From G965218495 sp965262785 (lineage in GTDB: Bacteria; Bacteroidota; Rhodothermia; Rhodothermales; Bin80): DNA of 64,000 bases. Location: assembly GCA_965262785.1 (NCBI GenBank), contig OZ253559.1:2976001-3040000 (forward strand), written 5' to 3'. Under the pieces are notes generated by a model, which made no database searches, was not told where the DNA came from, and saw only the letters and a list, made by a program, of their open reading frames with translations. The position numbers were made by a program, and so were the translations under genes. Below are positions 37,701 through 46,234 of the stretch, piece by piece. Numbering within the stretch: position 1 is the first letter of the stretch; each line of letters begins with the position of its first letter.

Positions 37701-38193
37701 CGTCAGCACCGTTACCCGGCGCAGCATATGTTGGCGCCCCCAAACCGGTAGGCCAGTCGCGCAAGTCCGGAGGTGCGGCACCTGTGGCGTCGTAGTCGTC
37801 GATATCCGATCGGCTCACCTTGTACAGTCGGTCGAAATCCGAGCAGTCCGCCGGCGGCTCGCCGTTGTCGTCCAGCGGACCGGGCCAGAAGTCATAGCCT
37901 CCGTAGCGCGCTGCAGCCACTCTTAGGTCGCCCCCTACCAACCCACCGACCCAAATGCCGGAATTAAAAATCGCACTTGCGCCGCCTCCCTTGGGGACTT
38001 CGTAAACGGCCGGCGAACCGCGCCAGAACAGGTTACCGTTGTTGAATATTCGTGCCCGGACGTTGTTGATGTCCAGATAGGCCTCGCCAACTGACTGCGT
38101 GCAGGTCCCGAACCCCTGGGCCTCCGCTGTGGACACTCCAATCAACAGGAGTAGCAGAGTCGTTAGCGAAAATGCTTTTCGAGAATGTTGCAT
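34729..38193 (-). CDS. Giant secreted protein with T9SS sorting domain
   Basis: A 1,154-residue protein with a signal peptide (residues 1-25, cleavage after AEA). It contains a calcium-binding-like acidic loop GNGADDDGDGTVDEDGGE at about 155-178 and a fibronectin-III-like segment at about 495-640 (PPIFSATPADQSVILEW to STRLLVTPTKPT). A module with VPFTLWRAGINTPGD at about 890 is followed by DPFTDWIYWILPGDQ; it resembles the module inside the BNR proteins. The C-terminal ~85 residues (DIGIVPNPYKGAS to FAVIKKR) are a T9SS type A sorting domain. Predicted cell-surface or secreted. It lies between a TonB receptor and a PorV-like gene, probably one operon. Function unknown. Confidence 0.85.
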   Translation of the reverse strand: MQHSRKAFSLTTLLLLLIGVSTAEAQGFGTCTQSVGEAYLDINNVRARIFNNGNLFWRGSPAVYEVPKGGGASAIFNSGIWVGGLVGGDLRVAAARYGGYDFWPGPLDDNGEPPADCSDFDRLYKVSRSDIDDYDATGAAPPDLRDWPTGLGAPTYAAPGNGADDDGDGTVDEDGGEVIAITDQPLATRASRVVDLAAGERPAILGDQSIWWIMNDRGNDHVISPPIGLEVHAMAFAFNAAGPIGNSTFYKYDMYYKGNDPLTDAYLAIYSDPDLGNFQDDWVGSDTARGIGFVWNSDDEDEGGSGYGTPAPAAGYDFFQGPIVPSVGDTAKVSGDRVPDFRNLEMAHFVFYNNGGCVICDPQTADDYYNYMRGRWRDGVRMTEGGNGRDFSQTPVDYMFPGDVGESDETCQFWSECNADDAGTDIIAADRRFAMSTGPFTINPGDFQQIVFGLIWARGENNFNSVTKLKQADELAQAAFDVNFFIPAPPAPPIFSATPADQSVILEWSNSPRSNNFLESYNAEDPFTPDDDKDYLFEGYDVIQYDNALDDVGRVIRTFDVVNGVTRVVDGFPGEPSAVTATGTDAGIATAYTVSGLTNYKTYHFGIQAYAYNEPSFPKVYRGPSTRLLVTPTKPTRDVSDAALALLGDGPPDFVGEPVMALGDGQFFGHVTNPVAMVNGGYSVEFYEHDFGKQGGAGSAFAEEGDIVDPAKPEALAKAADAAALAITYDIKREDETLFNGRDLAFAAPLRAAVHSAEGLSFDVFGPPAGFKDFQVTANAAGPLDPPDYAGWGWAAFPDPRGLTVGARGNQQVSGAVWGYHAGGAAQPYGPVTNGSSFLGRATRGGAWLPLLGSYDYEQRFTQECVDQMDGTIDHANDCLAWRAFEDGGIVEVPFTLWRAGINTPGDRSDDIQMVAWICDTDGCGGGSEQGVYDIGGDHPASSAANDPFTDWIYWILPGDQSVGSSGHDGWWTELIDNGALAPYQEVFARTVLCAWNEGTAPPYARELPETGTIFRVVTNKQNQAGDMYAFSTEGYGATQPEGDRARERLKDIGIVPNPYKGASDYEVSQLTNEVRFTNMPDVATIRVFTLNGTLVKTIEKNSPGIATISWNMVTEYNLPIASGFYIIHVTVPDVGETTLKFAVIKKRTQLNTY

Positions 38194-38246
38194 TATCTTG
38201 CCTTTTAAATTAAAAGTGCAGCGAAGTTAAGTCGGAATAGCCACTC

Positions 38247-41200
38247 CTAGAAGTCAAACCGGATTCCCAAGCGTGTCAGACGAGGGATTCCATAGTTACC
38301 CAAGGAGCGATTACGATGACGGTATGCCACCGGATACAGTGGAGAGCTGTTGGCAACTTGCTGCTGACCCTCAGCCGTGGCCAAGAAGCCATCATCGCCA
38401 GGCAGCCCAGTGTAGCGCCACACATTCTGGATGTTGACCGTATTGAGAAGGTTCTGAATCCAGAGGAACGCCGTGACGCGGCTACCGTCGGATACGCGGA
38501 ACCGGCGCTGCACACGAACGTCGATCCGATTGTTCCAAGCCATGCGGTCGTTATTGATCGCTCCGCTTGGCAGTGGCGCACGAGACACACCTACAGGGAT
38601 CGGGTTCAAGATGCCGGTATACGGAAACCCGCTGCCCGCCGTCGCCAAGATGTTGAAGCCCATGTTTTGCAAGAGCTTGGTGCCAACCAGCGTCGGCCCC
38701 TCGCCTTGCCCCAGCGAATAATCCAGCGAGATGTTAAACTTGTGACGCTGGTCGAAGCTGAGCGGGCTAATGAAGTTGGGCGGCGTTTCGTCGATCCACA
38801 CGATTGCACCCGTTGTACCGCTACTCGAACCCGTGCCCTTCGCAAACGACAACGTGTAGTTGGCGTTGAGGGTCGCACCGGCGGTGCGCCTCAGGTCGTA
38901 GCCAAACTCCAAGCCCTTCACGGTTCCGAAATCCACATTTTCGTAACGGGAATATGTGCTCGGGCTTGCGCCACGAATGTCGCGGATCTGAATCAGGTTG
39001 TTAATCTGATGGAAAAAACCATTGAGCGTCAGGGCCGAGCGTGGCCCAACGCGCTGCCGAAAACCAAGTTCATACTTGGTGGTATTCGTGGGTTTCAGGC
39101 TCGGGTTGGATGAACATCCAGTCGCAGCAAGGCACCCAATCGTTGCATTGGCGCCGCCGGGCCGCTGGGTGACTACGCCGTAGCTCGCAAAAAAGAGAGC
39201 CTGATCCGTAATCGGGAAACTGACACCGACCCGGGGCATGAGCGTCCAGATCGGTTTAAAGTCCTCAAACATTTTCCGGTCAACCCTGTCATCAGTAATC
39301 CGGACAAGACCATTTAGCAGAACTTCGGCCGCTTGCACGCCCTGCCCGTTGACGTCGTAGAAGTTGCCGTTAAGATCCCGGTAACCAATTACATCGTCTC
39401 CGCTAAAATACGCAGCGTAGTCACCCGCGATGCCAGGAGGCAGAGAGACACCTGCTTCCCCAGCCCGCACTATCGGGCGCCGCGCGTATTTGTCTTTCCA
39501 GACAAGGCGGTTGTTATCATACACGTCAAGCCGCAAGCCCAGGTTGATCACAATGTCCCTGAACTCAATCTTATCCTGCACGTACCCGCCAAAAAGAATC
39601 GGCTTGTGCGGCGCACGCAGGTAGCTCTCCTCAGGCTTGTCTTTGGATGGACTCAGGAAGCCATCTTCCGTAAAGTAGTGCGCCTCCGAGTCCCACTTCG
39701 TCGTTCCGTCGAGCTTGTAGCCGGTACCACCGACAACCTGCGCAAGCAACCACGTCGGCAACTCGGACAGCTTCGTGTAGCCTTCCGGGTTGAGCTCGGT
39801 ATCTTCGGCACCTATCCGCTCCGGGTTGCCGTCTGCGTAGAGGCGAGCGAGGTTAAATACGCTAACACCCCAACCACGAGAGGCACCCTGCTCATACTCG
39901 GCGCCAAACTCCAGCTGATTAATACCCAACTGCGTAGTAGCGGAGCCATGCATACGGAATCTGCGGCTATCACCACGTGAGTAACCGAGGCCTCCACCCG
40001 TGATGCTGAGCAGCCCCGCCGTAGTTTGCGTGGAAACAGACAACCCGTCCTGGTACCGCCGGGTGTACGTCGGCGCCTGCACCGTAACCAGATCCCCATT
40101 CTCGTCGGCTACCTCTACGTCAGAGAAAGAAAGGTTCTTGTAGCCTGCAATGGTAGCATGCACCGGATGGTCTAAGTCCCTGTACTGCCACCAGTCTGCT
40201 TCCGTCTTGCCGAATCGGGGATCCCATCTTTCGTTTTCGGTAAAGCGCATTTCCGCTTGAATCTGGTAGAATGTTGAGTGCGACAGGTACTGGGTCCAGC
40301 GGGCATGCACCTGGCCGTTGAAGTATTCGCTGGCCGACCACACATGGCTGCGGAAAGTCTCCGTAGTGCCCCCCACGCTGCCTTGGCCATCTCCCGTTTG
40401 GAGCGCAGCACCTAGGCGCAAGCGACCACTTTCGATAACGTTCCAGGTTAGATTGCCGGCAAAGCGCAATGCGCGACTCTTCCGTGAACGTTTTTTGTAC
40501 TCTTGCGTGAAATCTCTGTCGGTAAGCAGTTCCGTGCGATTTATCGCATTGAAACTCACAGTCGAGCCCTCGGGCACGCCTACAAACGTGCCATCGCTAA
40601 AGGTTATGCCGCCACCGCTATAATCAACGTCGCCTTGTGAGTCAACAAGGATGTGCGCGCCGTCTGCCAGAGTGTTTGGAATCGGTACGACAAATGCGTT
40701 ACCGTCAGGACCTGTAACCATGAACCCGGTTGGGGCATCAATCAAGTCCTGAAGCTGCGCGTCAGAAAGCGTCGAGGTCGTAACGTTTCGTGGGCCACCA
40801 TCTTGCCGGTCCGAATATTCCCCCGAAACGAAGAAGGTGAGCTTGTCCGACATGAGCGGTCCGCCAAGCGACGCTGCACCGAGGTTGTAGCCATACGGAT
40901 CAAACTGATTCGATGACAACGCTTCCACCGACCCAAAGTATTTAGCCCTCCCTGACTTCGTAGTAATGTTGATAACGCCGGACATCGCGTCGCCATATCG
41001 GGCGCTGATGCTGCCGATCTGCATTTCCTGCTCCTGTACCGCTGCCTGTGGCACGCCTGTGCTGGCGCTCTTGACGCCATCAACGTAGAAGCGGGCCTCT
41101 CCGCCGCGTCCACCCCTAATGTTGAGCGAACCACTTCCTTCCTTGCTGACTACGCCCGCCTGGGTCTTTACGATGGCGGTGGCGCCGCGAACAGGAAGGT

Positions 41201-41615
41201 CAACGATCTCCTCAGCGACTTTGACCTTGGGAACACCGATGGCATCCTTCTGAATCAGTGGCCGCTCGTACTCAACGAGAACTTCTTCCAGCTCAAGGCC
41301 CGGCTGAAGCGTAAAATTGAGTTCGCGCGTGTACCCGCCGTTAACCTCAGCGCCTACTATCGTTTCGCTCTGGTAACCGACAAAGGACGCTTGCACATTG
41401 TAGGAACCAACGGGAACGCCGATGATGTAGTAGTTGCCATCGATATCGGACTGCGCGCCAAGGGTGGTACCGACCAGCAGTACTTGGGCACCGGGTAGCG
41501 ATTCACCGGTACTGGCATCGGTCACAACACCTGCGACCTTGCCGGTGCCTTGCGCCTGCGCCAAAAGCGGCGCCGCGAGCAGCGCTAGCACTACCACACT
41601 CCATTTGCGTAGCAT
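38247..41615 (-). CDS. TonB-dependent outer-membrane receptor with carboxypeptidase-regulatory-like N-domain
   Basis: A 1,122-residue receptor. The ATG at 41615 has the strong ribosome site GAGAGG six bases upstream, so the TTG at 41621 is not the start. Signal peptide to about residue 23. The CarboxypepD_reg-like domain (about 25-105) has GKVAGVVTDASTGESLPGA and SDIDGNYYIIGVPVGSY. The plug domain (about 120-230) has GSGSLNIRGGRGGEARFYVDG. A ~22-strand barrel follows, ending in RLGIRFDF with C-terminal Phe. It imports an unknown ligand using TonB energy. First gene of the unit with the giant T9SS protein and the PorV-like protein. Confidence 0.93.
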   Translation of the reverse strand: MLRKWSVVVLALLAAPLLAQAQGTGKVAGVVTDASTGESLPGAQVLLVGTTLGAQSDIDGNYYIIGVPVGSYNVQASFVGYQSETIVGAEVNGGYTRELNFTLQPGLELEEVLVEYERPLIQKDAIGVPKVKVAEEIVDLPVRGATAIVKTQAGVVSKEGSGSLNIRGGRGGEARFYVDGVKSASTGVPQAAVQEQEMQIGSISARYGDAMSGVINITTKSGRAKYFGSVEALSSNQFDPYGYNLGAASLGGPLMSDKLTFFVSGEYSDRQDGGPRNVTTSTLSDAQLQDLIDAPTGFMVTGPDGNAFVVPIPNTLADGAHILVDSQGDVDYSGGGITFSDGTFVGVPEGSTVSFNAINRTELLTDRDFTQEYKKRSRKSRALRFAGNLTWNVIESGRLRLGAALQTGDGQGSVGGTTETFRSHVWSASEYFNGQVHARWTQYLSHSTFYQIQAEMRFTENERWDPRFGKTEADWWQYRDLDHPVHATIAGYKNLSFSDVEVADENGDLVTVQAPTYTRRYQDGLSVSTQTTAGLLSITGGGLGYSRGDSRRFRMHGSATTQLGINQLEFGAEYEQGASRGWGVSVFNLARLYADGNPERIGAEDTELNPEGYTKLSELPTWLLAQVVGGTGYKLDGTTKWDSEAHYFTEDGFLSPSKDKPEESYLRAPHKPILFGGYVQDKIEFRDIVINLGLRLDVYDNNRLVWKDKYARRPIVRAGEAGVSLPPGIAGDYAAYFSGDDVIGYRDLNGNFYDVNGQGVQAAEVLLNGLVRITDDRVDRKMFEDFKPIWTLMPRVGVSFPITDQALFFASYGVVTQRPGGANATIGCLAATGCSSNPSLKPTNTTKYELGFRQRVGPRSALTLNGFFHQINNLIQIRDIRGASPSTYSRYENVDFGTVKGLEFGYDLRRTAGATLNANYTLSFAKGTGSSSGTTGAIVWIDETPPNFISPLSFDQRHKFNISLDYSLGQGEGPTLVGTKLLQNMGFNILATAGSGFPYTGILNPIPVGVSRAPLPSGAINNDRMAWNNRIDVRVQRRFRVSDGSRVTAFLWIQNLLNTVNIQNVWRYTGLPGDDGFLATAEGQQQVANSSPLYPVAYRHRNRSLGNYGIPRLTRLGIRFDF

Positions 41616-42052
41616 GTTCAACCTCTCGATTAGTTAATGAAGTCAGACTGGTGGACAGAAGGTAGCAGCCCTGCGGCACAATGGCCCGCAACCGCCCCTG
41701 CAGCACCGCCTAGACAAGATACCGTCTTCGAACGAATCGTACCCAATGCCCCAGGCGGACAATTTGCTTTTTTGCGCCCCAGAAGGGATCGCAAGCATAA
41801 AAAGTGGTTGTAGCAGTGTTTCAGGCTGAAGGGCTGGTCTTCTGTTAGCCAACGGTTGTCAATTTAGACGGGTGAATTACAAAAGTCAAGTACTATAACG
41901 GAAATATGTGCCTGTTTTTTTGAATCGGTGCACTTGCAATTCCTGTCGGCAGCATGACTCGACGTTGGCAAAGCAGCGACTGACTCCTACGCGTAAAATA
42001 CCGCGCTGGCAACCTCGCCGTACGGGCCGAAAAGCAGCAACCGAACTGCGGG
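41616..42052. other. Intergenic region / long leader of the TonB receptor gene
   Basis: About 440 bases between the menE stop and the TonB receptor start, both on the minus strand. A candidate promoter is at 41861-41889, which would give a leader of about 240 bases. No protein frame is supported. I see possible local hairpins but no riboswitch I can name. Confidence 0.4.
41861..41889 (-). promoter_or_regulatory. Candidate sigma70-like promoter for the TonB receptor operon
   Basis: On the minus strand TTGACT (41889-41884) and TAAATT (41866-41861) are separated by exactly 17 bases, in AT-rich DNA upstream of the receptor. The -10 also approximates the Bacteroidetes TAnnTTTG box. The 240-base distance to the start codon is long. 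Confidence 0.35.
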
Positions 42053-43444
42053 TTACAGAGGACCGTTGGGCCCGGACTGCGCCAGTTCCTGCAGCGCTGC
42101 ACGGTCCTCCTTCATGCCCCGGTGCGGCGTAAGTGCCGGCCATGCACGAAAGGCCGGAACCATAAACTGCGGCAAGGTCTTTTCCAGCTCGCGCGCCAAA
42201 TGCGCCCAGCGGTTGTTGCCGGCCACAAAGGCTACAGGCCGCGCCCCGAAGATCTCGTCCGGTACCGGCACTACCACGGCCCGCTCAACGCCGCCAATGG
42301 CGCACAGGGCGCGTTCAATGGCTTCGGGTGCAATGTTTTCCCCTCCGGAAATGAACATGTTGTCTTTTCGACCTTCTACGTACAGGAATCCATCGGCATC
42401 AAAGTAGCCTAAGTCTCCCGTAGCAAACCACCCGTCTTGATCCAATGGGCGGTGCACGCCGTCCCCATTGACGTATCCCTGAAACAACACTGGCCCCCTC
42501 ACATGGATTTCGCCATCAGGAGCAATTCGTACCTCACGGTGTGGCAGCACCGCGCCTGCTGTGGCAAGCAGCGTCGGCGATGCACCGGGGAATAGCGTGG
42601 TAACCTGGGAGGTCATCTCCGTCAATCCGTAGGTCGTACAGACAGGATAGTCGCGGCCATGTGCCTCCTGGACTACATTCTGCGGCACACTGGAACCACC
42701 GACGACGACGGCCTTCAGCGACGGCGGGGCCGCCCGTTCGTCCTCGCGCAGCAGCCGCAGGAGCTGCGTAGCGACCAGCGAAGCGTGCGTGCACCGAAAA
42801 GTCCTTAGTTGGATTCCTGCGGATTCTTCAGGTGGCGGCACTACTATGGTCGCCCCCGCAATCAGGCACCGTACCACGATGCCCAACCCGCCGACATGGT
42901 ACATTGGCAGAGATAGCAACCACCGGTCTTTTGGCCTCAGCGGTATCACGGCATTGGCGCCACGTGCGCTATGCAGATGATTTCCAAAGCTGTGCAAAGC
43001 AGCCTTGGGCTCTCCGGTAGCACCAGTGGTGTACACGATGGTCGCGGGCGCATCAAGCGCAAGGGTAGCCTCGACGGGCTTCCCTCCCCTGTCTTGTTGC
43101 ACGAGCCCGTCAATGGCCTCCGTACACGCAATTAACGGGGATGCGGACACTTGCTGCGCGGCCCGCTCCACTGCGGAAGATGGCCACCGCGCACTCAACA
43201 AGCATGTCACGCGGCGAGCCCTTAGCAGCGCCAACAGCAGCACAATCGATTTCCATGTCCGGCCCGGTACCAGCCCCACCCGGGGCCCGCCGGCGCTGGC
43301 CTCTATGGCACGAGCAGTCCCCCTGACGTAGCGCTCCAGGTCACGGTACGATAGGGCACCTCCAGGAAACAGGATCGCTACCCGGTGCGGAAAGCGGCGC
43401 GCAGCCGAGGCTACGGGATCCACAGATTGAATGGCACCAGTCAT
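42053..43444 (-). CDS. menE: o-Succinylbenzoate--CoA ligase
   Basis: A 463-residue adenylate-forming enzyme that activates o-succinylbenzoate to its CoA thioester in menaquinone synthesis. Motifs: IVYTTGATGEPKAALHS (P-loop, about residue 137), TTYGLTEMTSQV, and TGDLGYFDADGFLYVEGRKD with the hinge Asp/Arg, then ISGGENIAPEAIE. The usual C-terminal catalytic Lys region is near the end of the sequence. It starts four bases inside menC (ATGA overlap). Last gene of the men operon. Confidence 0.92.
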   Translation of the reverse strand: MTGAIQSVDPVASAARRFPHRVAILFPGGALSYRDLERYVRGTARAIEASAGGPRVGLVPGRTWKSIVLLLALLRARRVTCLLSARWPSSAVERAAQQVSASPLIACTEAIDGLVQQDRGGKPVEATLALDAPATIVYTTGATGEPKAALHSFGNHLHSARGANAVIPLRPKDRWLLSLPMYHVGGLGIVVRCLIAGATIVVPPPEESAGIQLRTFRCTHASLVATQLLRLLREDERAAPPSLKAVVVGGSSVPQNVVQEAHGRDYPVCTTYGLTEMTSQVTTLFPGASPTLLATAGAVLPHREVRIAPDGEIHVRGPVLFQGYVNGDGVHRPLDQDGWFATGDLGYFDADGFLYVEGRKDNMFISGGENIAPEAIERALCAIGGVERAVVVPVPDEIFGARPVAFVAGNNRWAHLARELEKTLPQFMVPAFRAWPALTPHRGMKEDRAALQELAQSGPNGPL

Positions 43445-44442
43445 TCGATACGCGTCAGAAGCCCATGGTCAACTTGAAAGAATGAAAACGAAGGGATCGT
43501 AATGCGCGGACCAGCCAAGTCAAGCCGCGGAGCCAGCACATCGCGCTGAATGAACCGGTACGTATCCAGCCCCTGCGGGGCATCGGAGGTTACCTGCCCA
43601 GCTGTATGCAGCAGGCCCAGGATGCCTATCCCGGTTTCATATGCCGCGCTGATCACAGGCGTGATGCCCAAATGCGTGGCATGTTCAGCCCACGCGGTCG
43701 CAACCACCGGCCCGCCAAGGAGCATGGGCTTGATCACGATGGCCTTGGCATACCGATGCTGTGGCAATTCTCCGAACGCCAACTCCGCAAGGGTTTCGTC
43801 AAGTGCGACCGGCATGTAGCGGGCCATCTCCGGCAACCGGCCAGGGTTCAGCAGCGGTTCTTCCACAAATGCTATGCCAAATCCTTTGACTCCTTCTGCA
43901 AAGATCCTCGCCGCACCGTAACTCCAGGCCCGGTTGGCATCCAGCCGGAGCGCGATACCGGACCCAAGGACGCGCCTAACCTCGCGCACAAGCCGAATGT
44001 CGTCCTCCAGCGCCCGGCGCCCTACTTTTAGCTTTACCGCTTCGTAGCCCGCCGCGCGCGCCACCTTTGCCTTTGCCAACACCGCGCCTGCATCACCCGA
44101 AAGCAGTGCACAGACGCGCACTGCAGTCCTGGGCAAGCCTGAATCGCCTGCGAGCGACGCATTCCACTGAAGCTGCGCCATCTCCATGCCGCAAGTGACC
44201 GAAGGCGGCACAGGTTTTCCAGAACCAAAACCGCCGTCCCGCAATCCCTGAACCACAGAATCAAGTGTCTCCAGGCTAAAGCCGGGCAGCGGCGCGATCT
44301 CGCCCCAGCCATGGCCAATCCCCCCAATCGTCCGGCGCACCAACAAACCCTCACGTTGCGTGTGCCAATCGCGGCCGAGCAACACTGGCGCGGTAAGCGG
44401 CACGCGGTACCGATAGACGCGGTCCCCTGCGTCCAACTGCAT
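43441..44442 (-). CDS. menC: o-Succinylbenzoate synthase
   Basis: A 333-residue enolase-superfamily enzyme that dehydrates SHCHC to o-succinylbenzoate. Catalytic Lys pair in EAVKLKVG. Metal ligands in LRLDANRAWS (Asp), FVEEPLLNPG (Glu) and ALDETLAEL (Asp), and the second-side Lys in AIVIKPMLLGG. Its start codon overlaps the menA stop by one base and its end overlaps menE by four, so the genes are tightly coupled. Confidence 0.93.
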   Translation of the reverse strand: MQLDAGDRVYRYRVPLTAPVLLGRDWHTQREGLLVRRTIGGIGHGWGEIAPLPGFSLETLDSVVQGLRDGGFGSGKPVPPSVTCGMEMAQLQWNASLAGDSGLPRTAVRVCALLSGDAGAVLAKAKVARAAGYEAVKLKVGRRALEDDIRLVREVRRVLGSGIALRLDANRAWSYGAARIFAEGVKGFGIAFVEEPLLNPGRLPEMARYMPVALDETLAELAFGELPQHRYAKAIVIKPMLLGGPVVATAWAEHATHLGITPVISAAYETGIGILGLLHTAGQVTSDAPQGLDTYRFIQRDVLAPRLDLAGPRITIPSFSFFQVDHGLLTRIE

Positions 44443-45338
44443 CAGCTAAGAATCCAGCCCAAAGAAAACAAAAGACTGTGAGCCAAGAGCAGCAGCCCGG
44501 TCATGCCAAGAAGCGGACTCAGCCGTTCCATCGTGGTTTCCACATGTAACCGCCGATACACCGCCAGACCCGGAATGAGGATAAGCAGCGTCAGCGCCGC
44601 CCACTCGTGTTCGGCTGTAGCCACCAGGAGTTCCAGCGGAATCAACGCTGCTGCCACGACACAAAACGCCCACAGCCCGATGCCAAAGCGAGACCCCAAG
44701 CGTACCACAAGGGTCTTCTTGCCGGCCATTCGGTCCTCTTCCATGTCGCGGATATTGTTCACCTGCAGGATGGCGGTAGCCATTAGCCCGGTTGCGAGCC
44801 CCGCCACGAGCACCACTGGGCTCATCTGCAGCGTCTGCACATAGTAGGTGCCACCTACCGCCACCGGTCCAAAAAAAACCAGCACAAACCCGTCTCCCAA
44901 GCCCAAATACGCTAGCGGATACCGCCCAGCACTATAAAACACGCCAGCTGTTATGGACAGCACACCAACCAGCGCTATCACCCACCCGCCGCGCGCGATG
45001 AGGTACAGCCCGCACGCTACTGCCAGAGCAAACGCCAGAAATGTTGCCCTGCGGATAGCCATGGGCGACACCAGTCCTGCCTGCGTAACACGAAGAGGTC
45101 CCTTGCGCGCGGGTGTGTCGGCTCCTTTTTTGAAATCCGCATAATCGTTGTAGAAATTCGTTCCGACCTGGATAAACAGTGCACCCAGAAGCGCCAACAG
45201 TGCTGTCGCCAGATGAAAGCCTCCGGCCTCGTGCGCCATAGCCGTGCCTACCAGCACTGGTGCAACAGCGGCAGGCAGCGTCTTTGGACGCATAGCCCAA
45301 AGCCAAATCATCAGGTTTGATGCGGGCGCTCTAGCCAC
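44442..45338 (-). CDS. menA: 1,4-Dihydroxy-2-naphthoate polyprenyltransferase
   Basis: A 298-residue membrane prenyltransferase of the UbiA superfamily that attaches the isoprenoid tail to DHNA. The two Asp-rich motifs are present: NDYADFKKGAD (about residues 64-74) and NNIRDMEEDRMAGKKT (about 193-208). About eight hydrophobic helices. The open frame starts at a GTG at 45338, six bases from the menB stop; an ATG at 45311 is possible. Confidence 0.94.
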   Translation of the reverse strand: MARAPASNLMIWLWAMRPKTLPAAVAPVLVGTAMAHEAGGFHLATALLALLGALFIQVGTNFYNDYADFKKGADTPARKGPLRVTQAGLVSPMAIRRATFLAFALAVACGLYLIARGGWVIALVGVLSITAGVFYSAGRYPLAYLGLGDGFVLVFFGPVAVGGTYYVQTLQMSPVVLVAGLATGLMATAILQVNNIRDMEEDRMAGKKTLVVRLGSRFGIGLWAFCVVAAALIPLELLVATAEHEWAALTLLILIPGLAVYRRLHVETTMERLSPLLGMTGLLLLAHSLLFSLGWILS

Positions 45339-45343
45339 GACCG

Positions 45344-46234
45344 TTACGGCTTGTAGCCGCCCTTGTCAAAAGTCGGCGGACGCTTCTGCAGGTACGCGTT
45401 CTTTCCTTCCTGCCCCTCTTGTGTCATATAGAATAGCATCGTGGCATGCCCTGCGAGCTCCTGCAACCCGGCTTGGCCATCGCAGTCCGCATTAAGGCCT
45501 GCCTTCAATATCCGGATGGCAATGTTGGAGTTCTGCAGGATTTCCCGGCACCACTGGACGGTTTCGCGTTCAAGCTCTTGGAGCGGGACTACTGTGTTGA
45601 CAAGGCCCATCCGCAGTGCCTCTTCGGCATCGTAGGGACGGCAAAGGAACCAGATTTCGCGCGCCTTTTTCTGGCCCACCATGCGGGCCAGAAAGCTCGC
45701 CCCATAGCCCCCGTCGAATGACCCCACCTTCGGCCCGGTCTGCATGAATTTGGCGTTGTCCGCCGCAATCGTAAGGTCGCAAATCACGTGAAGCACATGC
45801 CCTCCACCCACAGCCCAGCCAGCCACCATGGCAATTACCGGTTTCGGGCACGTGCGAATTTGGCGCTGCAGGTCGAGCACGTTCAGGCGCTGCGTACCTG
45901 TAGCCGATTCCCTGTAGCCATGGTCACCCCGGATGCGCTGGTCTCCGCCTGAGCAAAAAGCCTTGGGCCCTTCCCCTGTCAGTATTATTGCGCCTATCGA
46001 TGCATCGTCTCGGGCGCGCCCGAATGCGTCCTGCATCTCGGTAACGGTCAGAGGCCTGAAGGCATTGCGCACCTCCGGACGATTGATCGTGATCTTGGCA
46101 ATCCCCGCCGTGTCAGTGCCCGAGACCCCTACGTTGTATGTGATGTCGGTGTAGTCGTGTGCACTTTGCCAGGTGAACGGCCCCGTTACCGTCGGCCGGT
46201 GTGTAAAGTGATGTTTACCCTTGGGACTTGCCAT
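45344..46234 (-). CDS. menB: 1,4-Dihydroxy-2-naphthoyl-CoA synthase
   Basis: A 296-residue crotonase-fold enzyme that closes o-succinylbenzoyl-CoA to DHNA-CoA. Oxyanion-hole region SGGDQRIRGDHGY and VAGWAVGGGHVLHVICDL, then GPKVGSFDGGYGAS with the MenB-type catalytic residues. The C-terminus QKRPPTFDKGGYKP is characteristic. Its ATG overlaps the menD stop by one base (TAATG). Confidence 0.96.
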   Translation of the reverse strand: MASPKGKHHFTHRPTVTGPFTWQSAHDYTDITYNVGVSGTDTAGIAKITINRPEVRNAFRPLTVTEMQDAFGRARDDASIGAIILTGEGPKAFCSGGDQRIRGDHGYRESATGTQRLNVLDLQRQIRTCPKPVIAMVAGWAVGGGHVLHVICDLTIAADNAKFMQTGPKVGSFDGGYGASFLARMVGQKKAREIWFLCRPYDAEEALRMGLVNTVVPLQELERETVQWCREILQNSNIAIRILKAGLNADCDGQAGLQELAGHATMLFYMTQEGQEGKNAYLQKRPPTFDKGGYKP

